A stretch of DNA of 64,000 bases from Rubrivivax sp. (GTDB taxonomy: Bacteria > Pseudomonadota > Gammaproteobacteria > Burkholderiales > Burkholderiaceae), in the NCBI GenBank assembly GCA_016790225.1, contig JAEUOZ010000061.1, forward strand, positions 40,575 to 104,574. Reading direction: 5' to 3'. Both the position numbers and the translations under genes were made by a program. The notes under the pieces were generated by a model. The model made no database searches and had not been told where the DNA came from. It saw nothing but the letters and a program-made list of their open reading frames with translations. Of the stretch, positions 28,763 to 38,165 are shown piece by piece (the stretch's first letter is position 1; each line of letters begins with the position of its first letter).

Positions 28763-29827
28763 TCAGGCCGGCTGCGCCAGCAGCAGCCGCTTGATCGGCG
28801 CCGGCAGGCCCAGCTCCTTCAGTCTCGTGCCGTCCACCCACTGGCCAGCGGGCAGGCCCGCCTCGATGGCCGTCAGTGCCGTCCGGCCCGTGCGTGAGGG
28901 CAAGGTCCAGCGCAGCGGCTGCAGCCGCCAATCGAAGTGTGTGAGGGCGTGTTCGATCACGGGCAGGAGCTCGCCCTGCCCCGGCCATGCCGCCACGCGC
29001 TCGGCCAGCACCTGCGGGTCGTCCCACTCGGGCAGGCTCCACAGCCCGGCCCAGACCCCTTTGTCCGGACGCTGCACCAGCCACACGCGATCGCCCCGCC
29101 TCAGCCACAGCAGTGCGTGGAAGCGCTCGCCGCGGCGCAGCTTGCGCGTCTTCACCGGATAGGCCGCCTGATCCTGCGTGGCGTACGAGCCGCAGACGGC
29201 CGCCAGCGGGCAGTGTTCGCAATCCGGCCGGCTGCGGTGGCAGACCGTTGCGCCCAGGTCCATCAGGCCTTGGGTATACGCCTCGATGTCGCGCTCGGGC
29301 AGCAGCGCTTCGGCTTCCTGCCACAGCGCGGCCAGCGCGGCAGCCTGCGACAGATCGCCTTCGAAGCGCAGCACGCGCGCCAGCACGCGCTTGACGTTGC
29401 CATCGAGGATGGCCACGCGCTCGCCATGGCAGAAGGCCGAGATGGCCGCCGCCGTGCTGCGGCCGATGCCCGGCAGCGCCTGCAATCCGGCTGCGTGCGG
29501 CGGAAAGCGGCCGTCGTGCTGCGTGACCACGGCTTGTGCACAGCGATGCAGGTTGCGCGCGCGGCTGTAGTAGCCCAAGCCCGCCCAGGCCGCCAGCACC
29601 TCGTCCAGCGGCGCAGCCGCCAGGGCCTTGACATCGGGAAAGCGCTGCAGGAAGCGCTCGTAGTAGCCGAGCACCGTGGACACCTGCGTCTGCTGCAGCA
29701 TGATCTCCGACAGCCACACGCGGTACGGGTCGCGCGTGCCTTGCCAGGGCAGGTGGTGGCGGCCGTGCTGCCGCTGCCAGCGGATGACGCGCGACGCCAG
29801 CGAAGGCTGTGTCGGCGCGGGCTTCAC
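28763..29827 (-). CDS. mutY: A/G-specific adenine DNA glycosylase
   Basis: Base-excision repair enzyme of 354 residues that removes A opposite 8-oxoG. It has the catalytic Glu41 in LSEIMLQQTQV, a helix-hairpin-helix LPGIGRSTAAAI near 118-129, the catalytic Asp142 in ILDGNVKRV, the [4Fe-4S] ligands Cys196, Cys203, Cys206 and Cys212, and a C-terminal NUDIX-like 8-oxoG recognition domain (FHALLWLRRGDRVWL onward). Its ATG overlaps the stop of the dynamin-like GTPase gene by four bases, so the two are translated from one message; mutM is the next gene upstream on the same strand. Confidence 0.96.
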   Translation of the reverse strand: MKPAPTQPSLASRVIRWQRQHGRHHLPWQGTRDPYRVWLSEIMLQQTQVSTVLGYYERFLQRFPDVKALAAAPLDEVLAAWAGLGYYSRARNLHRCAQAVVTQHDGRFPPHAAGLQALPGIGRSTAAAISAFCHGERVAILDGNVKRVLARVLRFEGDLSQAAALAALWQEAEALLPERDIEAYTQGLMDLGATVCHRSRPDCEHCPLAAVCGSYATQDQAAYPVKTRKLRRGERFHALLWLRRGDRVWLVQRPDKGVWAGLWSLPEWDDPQVLAERVAAWPGQGELLPVIEHALTHFDWRLQPLRWTLPSRTGRTALTAIEAGLPAGQWVDGTRLKELGLPAPIKRLLLAQPA

Positions 29828-31776
29828 GCCACGGCCAGCGCCGCGCCCTGAGCCGGTGGCTCCACCGCCGCACCTTGCGCGGCCAGCACCAGGGCATCCA
29901 GCTGCTGGTGCAGCTCGCGCAGGCCCTGCTCGTGCTCGTCCAGCTCGGCGATGCGCGATTCCAGCTCGCTGGAGGCCGACTGGATGCGCTGCAGCGTCTC
30001 ACCCCGTTGGCGGTACATGCGGCGGCGCTCGCGCAACTGCGCCTCGACCTGGCTCTCGGCGGACTTGCTCCACATCTCCAGTTCGGCGCTCGCCGTCTCG
30101 AAGGCCACGCGCAGGCGCGACAGCAGCATGCGGCAGAAGTGATCCATCGCGCCCGGCGCCGAAAGCCGCCAGGCCTGCGTCAAGCCCAGATGGCTGCCGT
30201 AGCGGGCCTCGATGCGATCCAGGTCGCTGCCGAAGCGCTCCAGCTCGGGCAAGGGGGCCAGCACGTAGGAAAAGCCGTACTCGGCATTGAGCTGCTCGAA
30301 GCTGCCGTGCATCATCTGCCACATCTCGTTGGCGGAATCGATGCTCTGCTTGAGCTGCAGGCGCACCCGGCTCATCAGCGCAGCAAAGGAGCGCGCCGCG
30401 CCCAGGTGCAGGATGCGCGTGCCGCGCGGCCCCTGCATCGCCGCCACCTCGGCGCGCAGCAGATCGCTGGCCAAGGGCTCCACCGCCTTCTTCTGCATCT
30501 TGCCGTGCACCGAACGCAGGGCCTGCAGGCGCGACAGACACCGCTCGAATTCGGCAGACTCGGCCTTCACCCGCTCCAGCATGAGGCGGATCTTGGCCGT
30601 GCTCTTGCCCTTGAGGCCGCGCAGCTCGAGCATCTCCTCGGCATTCTGACGGCGTCGGTCGGCCAGGCGCCGGCTCGCGGCCTGGCGCAGGCCTTCCAGG
30701 GTTTCGCGCGCGGCGGCGGCCAGCATCTGCTGCTGGCGCGGCATCAGCTCTTCGGACAGCGCGGATTCCAGCGCGAGCAGCCGGCTGCGCATCAGCAGCG
30801 ACAGATCGCCATCCAGCCGCCCGGCCAGCGCATCGCGCGCCGAGACCGGGAAGACACGTTCGATGTCGATCTCCAGCGTGCGCGCCGTCTCCAGCCGTTG
30901 CGTCTCGATCTGGCGCTCGATCTCGGAAGGCGCGCACAGCGGATCGATCAAGGCATCGATCTTGTTGAGCACCACGAAGCGTTCCAGTGCGCGGGCGCCC
31001 AGGTGATCGCGCCAGACGGCCAGATCGCTGCGCGTCACGCCGGTATCGGCCGCCAGCAGGAAGACCACCGCGTGCGCCGAAGGCAGCAGGTTCAGCGTCA
31101 GCTCCGGCTCCGCGCCGATGGCATTCAGCCCGGGTGTATCGAGCACCGAGAGGCCGCGCTGCAGCAGCGGGTGCGGATAGTTGATCAAGGCGTGGCGCCA
31201 GGCCGGCACCTCCACCTGGCCGTCCTTGTGCAGCGGCGGGTTTTCGTCCGGGTGTTCGTCGTCCCACAGACCCAGGGCGCGGGCTTCCTCCACCGGCACG
31301 CGGCGCGTGCGCGTGACCTCGGACAAGGCCTGCGCCAGCGCTTCAGGGTGGGCCGGATCGAGCCGGATGCGGCTCCAGGGCTCTTCGCGGCTGCGCAGAT
31401 CGGCCAGCGTCAGCCCGCGCAGGCGGGTCTCGATCGGCAGCAGCGCCAGCTCCGGGCTGCGCAGGCCATCCCAGGCGAGCTCCACCGGGCACATGGTGGT
31501 GCGGCCGGGCGTGGCCGGCAGGATGCGCCGGCCTGCGTCGGCAAAGAAGATGGCGTTGATCAGCTCGGATTTGCCGCGCGAGAACTCCGCCACGAAGGCC
31601 AGGCGGAGCTTGTCGCTGGCCAGCCGCTCACGCAGCGCGGAGATCAGGTTCTGGTCGCCATCGCCGGCCAGATCGTGTTCCGTGAGCCAGCGCGCCAGAT
31701 CGGACGCAGCGTGATCCACACGCGAACGCCAGGTGGCCAGCGACTGCAAGCGGCTCAGGAGCTGAGTGGTCATCAA
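29824..31776 (-). CDS. Dynamin-family (bacterial dynamin-like) GTPase
   Basis: A large GTPase of 650 residues. G1 is EFSRGKS at 64-70, a G2 Thr lies in PGRTTMCP (90-97), G3 is DTPGLN at 213-218 and G4 is NKID at 271-274. The C-terminal 350 residues are mostly helical and charged with coiled-coil stretches, as in dynamin stalk regions, and no clear membrane segment is present. Bacterial dynamins remodel or protect membranes; the role of this one is not known to me. It shares an ATGA overlap with mutY and lies 102 bases after mutM on the same strand, so it is embedded in an oxidised-guanine repair cluster. Confidence 0.88.
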   Translation of the reverse strand: MMTTQLLSRLQSLATWRSRVDHAASDLARWLTEHDLAGDGDQNLISALRERLASDKLRLAFVAEFSRGKSELINAIFFADAGRRILPATPGRTTMCPVELAWDGLRSPELALLPIETRLRGLTLADLRSREEPWSRIRLDPAHPEALAQALSEVTRTRRVPVEEARALGLWDDEHPDENPPLHKDGQVEVPAWRHALINYPHPLLQRGLSVLDTPGLNAIGAEPELTLNLLPSAHAVVFLLAADTGVTRSDLAVWRDHLGARALERFVVLNKIDALIDPLCAPSEIERQIETQRLETARTLEIDIERVFPVSARDALAGRLDGDLSLLMRSRLLALESALSEELMPRQQQMLAAAARETLEGLRQAASRRLADRRRQNAEEMLELRGLKGKSTAKIRLMLERVKAESAEFERCLSRLQALRSVHGKMQKKAVEPLASDLLRAEVAAMQGPRGTRILHLGAARSFAALMSRVRLQLKQSIDSANEMWQMMHGSFEQLNAEYGFSYVLAPLPELERFGSDLDRIEARYGSHLGLTQAWRLSAPGAMDHFCRMLLSRLRVAFETASAELEMWSKSAESQVEAQLRERRRMYRQRGETLQRIQSASSELESRIAELDEHEQGLRELHQQLDALVLAAQGAAVEPPAQGAALAVA

Positions 31777-31878
31777 GGAAGACGCAACGGGGCGAAAGCG
31801 CCGAGGGATCGTATCCCAGCGATTCCGACATGCCAGAGGGTCGAAACACCTGCTGACACAAAGCCCTTGAGCAAGGGG

Positions 31879-32721
31879 TCAGCGGCGCTGGCAGCGTGGG
31901 CAGAAATAGGTGGAGCGCTGTCCCTGGACGATGCGCCGGATCGTCGTGCCGCAGTGCGTGCAGGCCTCGCCTTCGCGGCCATAGACGGCCGCCTGCGTCT
32001 GGTAGGCGCCGTCCATGCCATGCGCGTCGCGGAAGTCGCGCAGCGTCGAGCCGCCCAGCGCCAGCGCCTGGGCCAGCGTGTTGCGCACGGCTTCCAGCAG
32101 CCGTGCCGCGCGCGGGCGGCTGATGCGCGCGGCGCTCAGGTCCGGGTGGATGCCGGCGCGGTAGAGCGCCTCGCAGGCGTAGATATTGCCGGCGCCGACG
32201 ACGATGTCGCCTGCCAGCAACAGCGGCTTGATGGCCTGCCGGCGGCCCTGCAGCGAGCGGTGAAAGGCACCCGGGTCCAAGGCCGGATCGAAGGGCTCGG
32301 GCCCGAGGCGGCTGAGCAAGCTGCGCGCCGGCTCCTGGTCCATCGCGGGCGACCACAGCACCGCGCCGAAGCGCCGCGGATCGTGCAGGCGCAGAAGGCC
32401 CCGGGTGGTGAGCAGATCGAAGTGATCGTGCTTGCCCGGATCAGGCGCGGCCTGCGTGAAACCCAGCGAGCCCGACATGCCCAGGTGCAGCAGCAGCCCG
32501 CCGGCATCGCCCTCATCCCGACCGGGACGCGGGCCGAGCGGCAGCCACAGGTACTTGCCGCGCCGCAGGACGGCGCCGACCCGGCGGCCGGCCAGTTCGG
32601 CCGGCTCGCAGCCCAGCGGCCAGCGCAGCGGCTGGCCCAGGCGGGCGCCCTGGGTGGTCGCTCCTTCGATGGCCTGCGCCAGCGAACGGCGCGTCACCTC
32701 GACTTCCGGCAGTTCGGGCAT
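31879..32721 (-). CDS. mutM: Formamidopyrimidine-DNA glycosylase
   Basis: Fpg/MutM of 280 residues, excising 8-oxoG and formamidopyrimidines with AP-lyase activity. The N-terminus PELPEVE carries the catalytic Pro2 and Glu3, Lys57 in RRGKYLW is conserved, and the H2TH region shows [20 protein letters not shown]-terminal zinc finger has Cys254, Cys257, Cys274 and Cys277. Its start codon overlaps, on the other strand, the first possible start of the TPR gene, leaving no intergenic space. With mutY two genes away the cluster covers two steps of the GO repair system. Confidence 0.97.
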   Translation of the reverse strand: MPELPEVEVTRRSLAQAIEGATTQGARLGQPLRWPLGCEPAELAGRRVGAVLRRGKYLWLPLGPRPGRDEGDAGGLLLHLGMSGSLGFTQAAPDPGKHDHFDLLTTRGLLRLHDPRRFGAVLWSPAMDQEPARSLLSRLGPEPFDPALDPGAFHRSLQGRRQAIKPLLLAGDIVVGAGNIYACEALYRAGIHPDLSAARISRPRAARLLEAVRNTLAQALALGGSTLRDFRDAHGMDGAYQTQAAVYGREGEACTHCGTTIRRIVQGQRSTYFCPRCQRR

Positions 32722-34510
32722 GAACCATTATCATGAACCGGTGAAGCTATCGCCCACCGTCCGCGCACTGCTGCTGGGTCTGGCCGTTCTGGGCGGCAGC
32801 GCCGCGCAGGCCGCCGATCCCCCCTCCGCGCCGGGCCGTCCCGCCGTGCTGCCTGCGTCCGGCATGGACGCCTTGCTGTTCTACCAGTTGCTGATCGGCG
32901 AGATCGAGCTCCAGAACGGCCGTTCCGGCGTCGCGGTCGAAGTGCTGCTGGATGCCGCGCGCCGCTCGCGCGACGAGCAGCTCTTCCAGCGCGCGGTCGA
33001 GGTGGCGCTGCAGGCGCGCTCGGGCGATCAGGCGGTGGCCGTGGCGCGCGCCTGGCGCAGCGCCTTGCCCGAAAGCCTGACCGCCTTGCGCTACCAGGTG
33101 CAGATCCTGGCCGCGCTGGGCCGCGTGAGCGACGCCGCCGATCCCGTGCGTGCCTTGCTGGCCCGATCCACCGGCCATGAGCGCAGCGGCATCATGGCCT
33201 CGCTGCCGCGCCTGTTCGTGCGGGGCACGGATGCCCGCGTCGCGGCCGAAATGATCGAGCAGGCGGTGCAGCCCTACGCCGGCCCCAACGGTCCACGTGA
33301 TGTGGCGCTGGTCACGGCCGGCCGCGCCTGGCTGATGGCCGGCGATGATGCCAAGGCGCTCGCACGCGCACGGGACGCGGCGCAGGCCGATCCGCGCGCA
33401 CCCGGCCCCGTGCTGCTGGCGCTGGAACTCATGCAGCGCGATCCGGCCGCCGAGCCGCTGGTCAAGCGCCACCTCGAAGCCGCCGACAGTGAACCCGCGG
33501 TCCGGCTGGCCTATGTCCGGGTGCTCACGCAGCAGCAGCGCCTGGGCGAGGCCGCCGTGCAGCTGGAGCGCGTGACGCAGCAGCAACCCGACAACGCCCA
33601 GCCCTGGCTGACGCTGGGCGCCGTGCACCTGGAGCTGAAGCACCCGCAGGATGCCGAGCGCGCACTGAACCGCTACATCGAGCTGCAGAGCCGCCCTCCA
33701 CAGGCCGGCGCCGAGGCCGATGACGATGCCCAGGAAGCCGGCGACAACCTGATCCAGGCGCGGCTGATGCTGGCGCAGGCGGCCGAGCAGCGCAAGGATT
33801 TCGCCGCGGCCGAGCAGCAGCTGGCCTTGATCACTGCGCCGGAGCGCGCGGCCGATGTGCAGTCTCGCCGTGCCTCCCTGCTGGTGCGACAAGGTCAGTG
33901 GCGCAAGGCCCGCGAGCTGATCCGGGCGCTGCCCGAACAGACCCCCGCCCAGGCGCGCAGCAAGGTGATGTCCGAGGCCCAGGTGCTGCGCGAAGCCCGG
34001 CAGTGGCGCGAGGCCTACACCGTGCTGGCCAAGGGCTTCGAGCGCTTCCCTGACGACACCGACCTGATCTATGAGCAGGCCATGGTGGCCGAGAAGCTCG
34101 ACCGGCTGGACGACATGGAACGGCTGCTGCGCCGCGTGATCGCGATGAAGCCCGATCATCAGCACGCCTACAATGCGCTGGGTTATTCGCTGGCCGATCG
34201 CGGCCTGCGCCTGGACGAGGCGCGAGAGCTGATCCGCAAGGCACTGGCCCTGGCACCCGGAGACCCCTTCATCACCGACAGCCTGGGCTGGGTCGAGTTC
34301 CGCCTGGGGCGCAAGGAAGAGGCCCTGCGCCTGCTGCGCCAGGCCTACGGTGCGCGCCCGGATACCGAGATTGCCGCCCACCTGGGCGAAGTGCTCTGGA
34401 CGCTGGGCCAGCGCGACGAAGCGCGCCGCATCTGGGCCGAAGGCCGTCAGCGCGATGCCGAGAACGAGGTGCTTCGCGAGACGCTCACGCGCCTGAAGCC
34501 GGGCCTGTGA
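32720..34510 (+). CDS. Exported tetratricopeptide-repeat protein
   Basis: A 596-residue protein with a Sec signal peptide ([15 protein letters not shown]) and TPR-like helical repeats through the whole mature part. The clearest repeats are at the C-terminus ([25 protein letters not shown] split near 475-500, and [20 protein letters not shown]). The ATG at 32720 is the first start. A GTG at 32741 gives [13 protein letters not shown], an equally good signal peptide; neither has a strong ribosome binding site. It overlaps lolB by four bases (GTGA). The TPR-lolB-ispE order is common in betaproteobacteria, which suggests a role in envelope or lipoprotein biogenesis (inference). Confidence 0.88.
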   Translation: MNHYHEPVKLSPTVRALLLGLAVLGGSAAQAADPPSAPGRPAVLPASGMDALLFYQLLIGEIELQNGRSGVAVEVLLDAARRSRDEQLFQRAVEVALQARSGDQAVAVARAWRSALPESLTALRYQVQILAALGRVSDAADPVRALLARSTGHERSGIMASLPRLFVRGTDARVAAEMIEQAVQPYAGPNGPRDVALVTAGRAWLMAGDDAKALARARDAAQADPRAPGPVLLALELMQRDPAAEPLVKRHLEAADSEPAVRLAYVRVLTQQQRLGEAAVQLERVTQQQPDNAQPWLTLGAVHLELKHPQDAERALNRYIELQSRPPQAGAEADDDAQEAGDNLIQARLMLAQAAEQRKDFAAAEQQLALITAPERAADVQSRRASLLVRQGQWRKARELIRALPEQTPAQARSKVMSEAQVLREARQWREAYTVLAKGFERFPDDTDLIYEQAMVAEKLDRLDDMERLLRRVIAMKPDHQHAYNALGYSLADRGLRLDEARELIRKALALAPGDPFITDSLGWVEFRLGRKEEALRLLRQAYGARPDTEIAAHLGEVLWTLGQRDEARRIWAEGRQRDAENEVLRETLTRLKPGL

Positions 34511-35127
34511 TCCGCGGCTGCGGAATGGCCCGCATCGGGCGCGATGCTTCGACCTCGGGCCTCGGGTCTGGCCACGCACGTGGCCTCGGGCATGGCCTCG
34601 CACATGGCCTCGCACTGGCGCTCACCGGGGCGCTGGCGGCCTGTGCAACGGCGCCCGATCCCGCGGAATCGATGCTCGCGGGGCGGCTGTCGCTGCAGGT
34701 GGCCGCCACTGCCGCACAGCCGGCGCGCGGCTTCACCGGGCAGTTTGAGCTGCGCGGCAATGCACAGCGGGGTTCGCTGCAGCTCAGCGGCCCGCTGGGC
34801 GCCACCTTTGCCAGGGCGCAGTGGGCAGCCGGCCGATACTGGCTGCACGACGGCCAGCAAACGCGTGAATTCATGAGCCTGGCCGAGCTGGCCGAACAGG
34901 GCCTGGGTGAGCCTCTGCCGCTGCAGGCCTTGTTCGACTGGCTGCAGGCCCGCCCCTGGCCGCAGGCGCCGCACGGACCGCGTGCCGACGGCACCCCCGG
35001 ATTCGAGCAACTGGGCTGGTCGATCGACACCGCCGAGGCGCCGGCCGGCTTCCTGCGCGCCACGCGGCCCGTGCCGCCGCCGGCACTGAGCCTGCGCGTG
35101 CGGCTGGATCCCGCCCCCCGCCCCTGA
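34507..35127 (+). CDS. lolB: Outer-membrane lipoprotein insertase LolB
   Basis: Lipoprotein receptor that takes lipoproteins from LolA and inserts them into the outer membrane. The lipobox is LAAC with Cys46 counting from the GTG at 34507 (Cys40 from the ATG at 34525). The mature part has the LolB layout: GRLSLQVAAT, FTGQFELRGNAQRGSLQLSGPLG split near 70-100, PLQALFDWLQARPWP and a C-terminal LSLRVRLD. The signal peptide is unusually long and contains a Gly-Leu/His run encoded by three 12-bp repeats (34580-34615). The GTG overlaps the upstream stop; ispE follows 19 bases later. Confidence 0.88.
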   Translation: MIRGCGMARIGRDASTSGLGSGHARGLGHGLAHGLALALTGALAACATAPDPAESMLAGRLSLQVAATAAQPARGFTGQFELRGNAQRGSLQLSGPLGATFARAQWAAGRYWLHDGQQTREFMSLAELAEQGLGEPLPLQALFDWLQARPWPQAPHGPRADGTPGFEQLGWSIDTAEAPAGFLRATRPVPPPALSLRVRLDPAPRP

Positions 35128-35146
35128 AGCGCGCCACGCCACGACC

Positions 35147-36034
35147 ATGAGCCTGCTGAGCCTGACCGACATCCCGGCGCCCGCCAAACTCAACCTGTTC
35201 CTGCATGTCGTGGGGCGCCGTGCCGACGGCTACCACCTGCTGGAATCGGTCTTCGTGCTGATCGACTGGTGCGACACGCTGCACGTCGAGCGGCGTGCCG
35301 ACGGCCGCCTGCAGCGCCACGACCTGACCGAGCCGCTGCCGGCCGATGATCTGTGCCTGCGTGCGGCGCGCGCGCTGCAGGCCGCCAGCGGCTGCAGCCT
35401 GGGCGCCGACATCTCCATCGCCAAGCAGGTGCCGGCAGGTGCCGGCATGGGCGGCGGCAGCTCGGATGCCGCCAGCGTGCTGCTGGCCTTGAACCGCCTC
35501 TGGGGCCTGCAGTGGCCCCGCGAGCGGCTGCAGGATCTGGCCCAGACCCTGGGCGCAGACGTGCCCTTCTTCATCTTCGGTCGCACGGCGCTGGTGCTGG
35601 GCATCGGCGAGCAGCTCAGCGCGCTCGACCTGCCGCCCCAGGACTTTGCCGTCGTCAAGCCGGCCGCCTCCATCGCCACGGCGAGCATCTTCAGCAGCCC
35701 GCTGCTGAAGCGGGACACGCCATCGGCTATACTCGCGGGCTCTCTTGACAGCAGGGTTCTTGCCGGCTTGAGCAGCGGTTACGGTCACAATGATCTGCAG
35801 CCGCCCGCCCAGGCCGCGTGCACCGAGGTAGCCCAGGCCGCCCGGTGGCTGGAACAACGGTTCGGCAACAGCCGCATGACCGGTTCTGGAAGTGCCGTGT
35901 TTTCAAGGGTCGGCCCGGAAGATCCCACCGCGGCGACATGGCCAACCGAAGGTGCCGATGCACTGCCGGAAGGCTGGGTGGGAAGACGGTGCCGCAGCCT
36001 GCCCCGCCACCCGCTGGTGGATTGGGCAGGTTGA
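35147..36034 (+). CDS. ispE: 4-diphosphocytidyl-2-C-methyl-D-erythritol kinase
   Basis: GHMP kinase of 295 residues in the MEP isoprenoid pathway. The N-terminal PAPAKLNLFLHVVGRRADGYH (split at 10-30) holds the catalytic Lys/Asp region. The ATP loop VPAGAGMGGGSSDAAS is at 95-110, and ADVPFFIFG and the C-terminal TGSGSAVF are present. It follows lolB closely and precedes tRNA-Gln and prs, a conserved betaproteobacterial neighbourhood. Confidence 0.96.
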   Translation: MSLLSLTDIPAPAKLNLFLHVVGRRADGYHLLESVFVLIDWCDTLHVERRADGRLQRHDLTEPLPADDLCLRAARALQAASGCSLGADISIAKQVPAGAGMGGGSSDAASVLLALNRLWGLQWPRERLQDLAQTLGADVPFFIFGRTALVLGIGEQLSALDLPPQDFAVVKPAASIATASIFSSPLLKRDTPSAILAGSLDSRVLAGLSSGYGHNDLQPPAQAACTEVAQAARWLEQRFGNSRMTGSGSAVFSRVGPEDPTAATWPTEGADALPEGWVGRRCRSLPRHPLVDWAG

Positions 36035-36075
36035 GACCGGTTCTGAGGGTCGCGGCGCAAGCCGCGGTCCTGTGT

Positions 36076-36152
36076 AGGGGAGTCGCCAAGTTGGTTAAGG
36101 CATCGGATTTTGATTCCGACATGCGAGGGTTCGAGTCCTTCCTCCCCTGCCA
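36076..36152 (+). tRNA. tRNA-Gln (TTG)
   Basis: Complete 77-base cloverleaf with encoded CCA. The acceptor stem is AGGGGAG/CTCCCCT with discriminator G. The anticodon stem-loop is TCGGA-TTTTGAT-TCCGA with anticodon TTG at 36110-36112, and the T arm is GAGGGTTCGAGTCCTTC. It lies 41 bases after ispE; a GNRA-capped hairpin CGCGGC-GCAA-GCCGCG sits just before it and may mark processing from a longer transcript. Confidence 0.96.
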
Positions 36153-36316
36153 GATCTCTCATGACGACACGCCATCCGCCCGGGATCGACAAGCCTTCAT
36201 CAGCCGGCTTGCGGTCTGAAGCCATGACGGTCTGCGGCCTTGCTGCGGCCGCCCTGCACTCCGCGTCCGGGCTGTCAGGCTGATCGGCGTCGGTGTCCAG
36301 GCTTCGCGAGACAAAC

Positions 36317-37279
36317 ATGCTGTTCAACACCATGCTGTTCTCCGGCAACGCCAACCCGGCGTTGGCGCAGGAGATCGCCTCCAACCTCGGGGTGGAACTG
36401 GGCCGCGCGACGGTCGGCCGCTTCTCCGATGGCGAGGTGACGGTCGAGATCCAGCAGAACGTCCGCGCCCGCGACGTCTTCGTCATCCAGCCGACCTGCA
36501 ACCCCACCAACGAGCACCTGATGGAGTTGCTCATCATGGTGGACGCGCTCAAGCGCGCCAGTGCACGCCGCATCACCGCCGTGATCCCGTATTTCGGCTA
36601 CGCCCGCCAGGATCGCCGTCCGCGCAGCACGCGTGTGCCGATCAGCGCCAAGGTCGTCGCCAACCTGCTGGAAACCGTGGGTGTCGAGCGCCTGCTGACG
36701 ATGGATCTGCATGCCGACCAGATCCAGGGCTTCTTCGACATCCCGGTGGACAACATCTATGCCTCGCCGGTGCTGCTGTCGGACCTGAAGAACAAGAACT
36801 ACCCCGAGCTGGTGGTGGTCTCGCCCGACGTGGGCGGTGTGGTGCGCGCGCGGGCGCTGGCCAAGCAGCTGGGCTGTGATCTGGCCATCATCGACAAGCG
36901 TCGGCCCAAGGCCAACGTCTCCGAGGTGATGCACGTGATCGGCGAGATCGAAGGCCGCAACTGCGTGATCATGGACGACATGATCGATACCGCCGGCACG
37001 CTGGTGAAGGCGGCCGAGGTGCTGAAGGAGCGCGGCGCGGGCAAGGTCTATGCGTATTGCACGCACCCGGTGTTTTCCGGCCCGGCCATCGAGCGCATCG
37101 CCAAGTCCATGCTCGACGAGGTGGTGATCACCAACACGATTCCGCTGTCGGATTCGGCCAAGGCCACGCGCAAGATCCGCCAGCTCTCGGTGGCCTTCCT
37201 GTTTGCCGAGACCATCCGCCGCATCTCGGACGGCGAATCGGTCACCTCGCTCTTCGCGGAGCAGAACAACAACTTCTGA
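36317..37279 (+). CDS. prs: Ribose-phosphate pyrophosphokinase (PRPP synthetase)
   Basis: Makes PRPP, the precursor for nucleotides, histidine and tryptophan; it therefore feeds the HisG step encoded later in this window. The 320 residues show [44 protein letters not shown]-type [12 protein letters not shown], the [11 protein letters not shown] loop and the PRPP site [12 protein letters not shown]. The ATG at 36317 gives the typical short start ([11 protein letters not shown]), with GAGA upstream; a GTG 24 bases earlier is less likely. Confidence 0.96.
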   Translation: MLFNTMLFSGNANPALAQEIASNLGVELGRATVGRFSDGEVTVEIQQNVRARDVFVIQPTCNPTNEHLMELLIMVDALKRASARRITAVIPYFGYARQDRRPRSTRVPISAKVVANLLETVGVERLLTMDLHADQIQGFFDIPVDNIYASPVLLSDLKNKNYPELVVVSPDVGGVVRARALAKQLGCDLAIIDKRRPKANVSEVMHVIGEIEGRNCVIMDDMIDTAGTLVKAAEVLKERGAGKVYAYCTHPVFSGPAIERIAKSMLDEVVITNTIPLSDSAKATRKIRQLSVAFLFAETIRRISDGESVTSLFAEQNNNF

Positions 37280-37348
37280 ATTCAGCAGCAGCGGCCCCGC
37301 AGGCCGTTGCTCCCAGGCAAGGCGGCCCGATTCCGGGCCGCACGCGCA

Positions 37349-37376
37349 GGGCACCTGGTCGCGGGTGCCCCTTTTC
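37349..37376 (+). terminator. Hairpin with T tract between prs and rplY
   Basis: Stem GGGCACC/GGTGCCC (37349-37355 and 37364-37370) with an 8-base loop, followed by CTTTTC. It fits an intrinsic terminator after prs. It lies only about 20 bases before the rplY start, so it could instead be an attenuator in an rplY leader. A second hairpin, GCGGCCC-GATTCC-GGGCCGC, lies just upstream (37323-37342). Confidence 0.6.
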
Positions 37377-37393
37377 TTCAACTGGAGTGACTC

Positions 37394-38041
37394 ATGAAAT
37401 TCACCGCTTACGAGCGCACACTGCAGGGGACCGGAGCGAGCCGCCGCCTGCGCGGCGCGGGCAAGGTTCCCGGCATCGTCTATGGCGCCGGCACGCCGGC
37501 CACCATCGAACTCGATCACAACGCGCTGTTCTTCGCCCTGAAGAAGGAAGCCTTCCATTCCTCGATCCTCGAGATGGAGCTGGCGGGCCAGGTGCAGAAG
37601 GTGCTGCTGCGCGATTTCCAGATGCATCCCTGGAAGCAGCAGGTGCTGCATATCGATTTCCAGCGCGTCGACGAGACCACGCGTCTGCGCAAGAAGGTGC
37701 CCCTGCACTTCAGCGGTGAAGAGCTGTCGCAGGCCGTGAAGACCGACAAGTGTCTGGTCAGCCACGTGGCCACCGAACTCGAGGTCGAGTGCCTGGCCTC
37801 GCAACTGCCCGAGTTCATCAACATCGATCTGTCCGGCCTGGCCAAGGGCACTTCGCTGCATGTGAGCGACCTGAAGCTGCCCGAGGGCATCAAGGCCGTG
37901 CGTCACGGCACCTTGAACCCGGTGGTGGTGGCGGTGACGGTACCCAAGGAAGAGGCCGAAGAAGCCGCGCCGACACCGGTGGTGGCGCCTGCCGCCAAGA
38001 CCCCGGCCAAGAAGAAGGACGAGAAGCAGAACAAGAAGTGA
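37394..38041 (+). CDS. rplY: 50S ribosomal protein L25 / general stress protein Ctc
   Basis: 5S-rRNA-binding ribosomal protein of the long (Ctc) form, 215 residues. The N-terminal L25 domain reads [20 protein letters not shown] then [11 protein letters not shown] and [22 protein letters not shown], followed by the TL5-like C-terminal beta domain (VPLHFSGEE onward). A Lys/Ala/Pro-rich tail ends in DEKQNKK. A clear GGAGTGA ribosome binding site precedes the ATG. Position between prs and pth is standard. Confidence 0.96.
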   Translation: MKFTAYERTLQGTGASRRLRGAGKVPGIVYGAGTPATIELDHNALFFALKKEAFHSSILEMELAGQVQKVLLRDFQMHPWKQQVLHIDFQRVDETTRLRKKVPLHFSGEELSQAVKTDKCLVSHVATELEVECLASQLPEFINIDLSGLAKGTSLHVSDLKLPEGIKAVRHGTLNPVVVAVTVPKEEAEEAAPTPVVAPAAKTPAKKKDEKQNKK

Positions 38042-38110
38042 TGCACCCGGCGCGGCGGCTGCCGCGCCGATGCCCCCTTCTTCGGTGCCTCCGTCGGAGG
38101 AACCGCCTCG

Positions 38111-38143
38111 GACGGCCCCACGACGTTGGGGCCGTTTCGTTTC
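38111..38143 (+). terminator. Intrinsic terminator after rplY
   Basis: Strong stem ACGGCCCC/GGGGCCGT (38112-38119 and 38128-38135) followed by TTCGTTTC. It lies about 70 bases after the rplY stop and 23 bases before the pth start, so pth would need its own promoter or read-through. Confidence 0.75.
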
Positions 38144-38165
38144 TGGCGCCGGAATAATCGCCCGC

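Noticed and set aside
28505..28897. Small open frames inside the 79-bp repeats
   Set aside because: The periodic peptide is produced only by the repeat itself, on both strands, with no start-site support.
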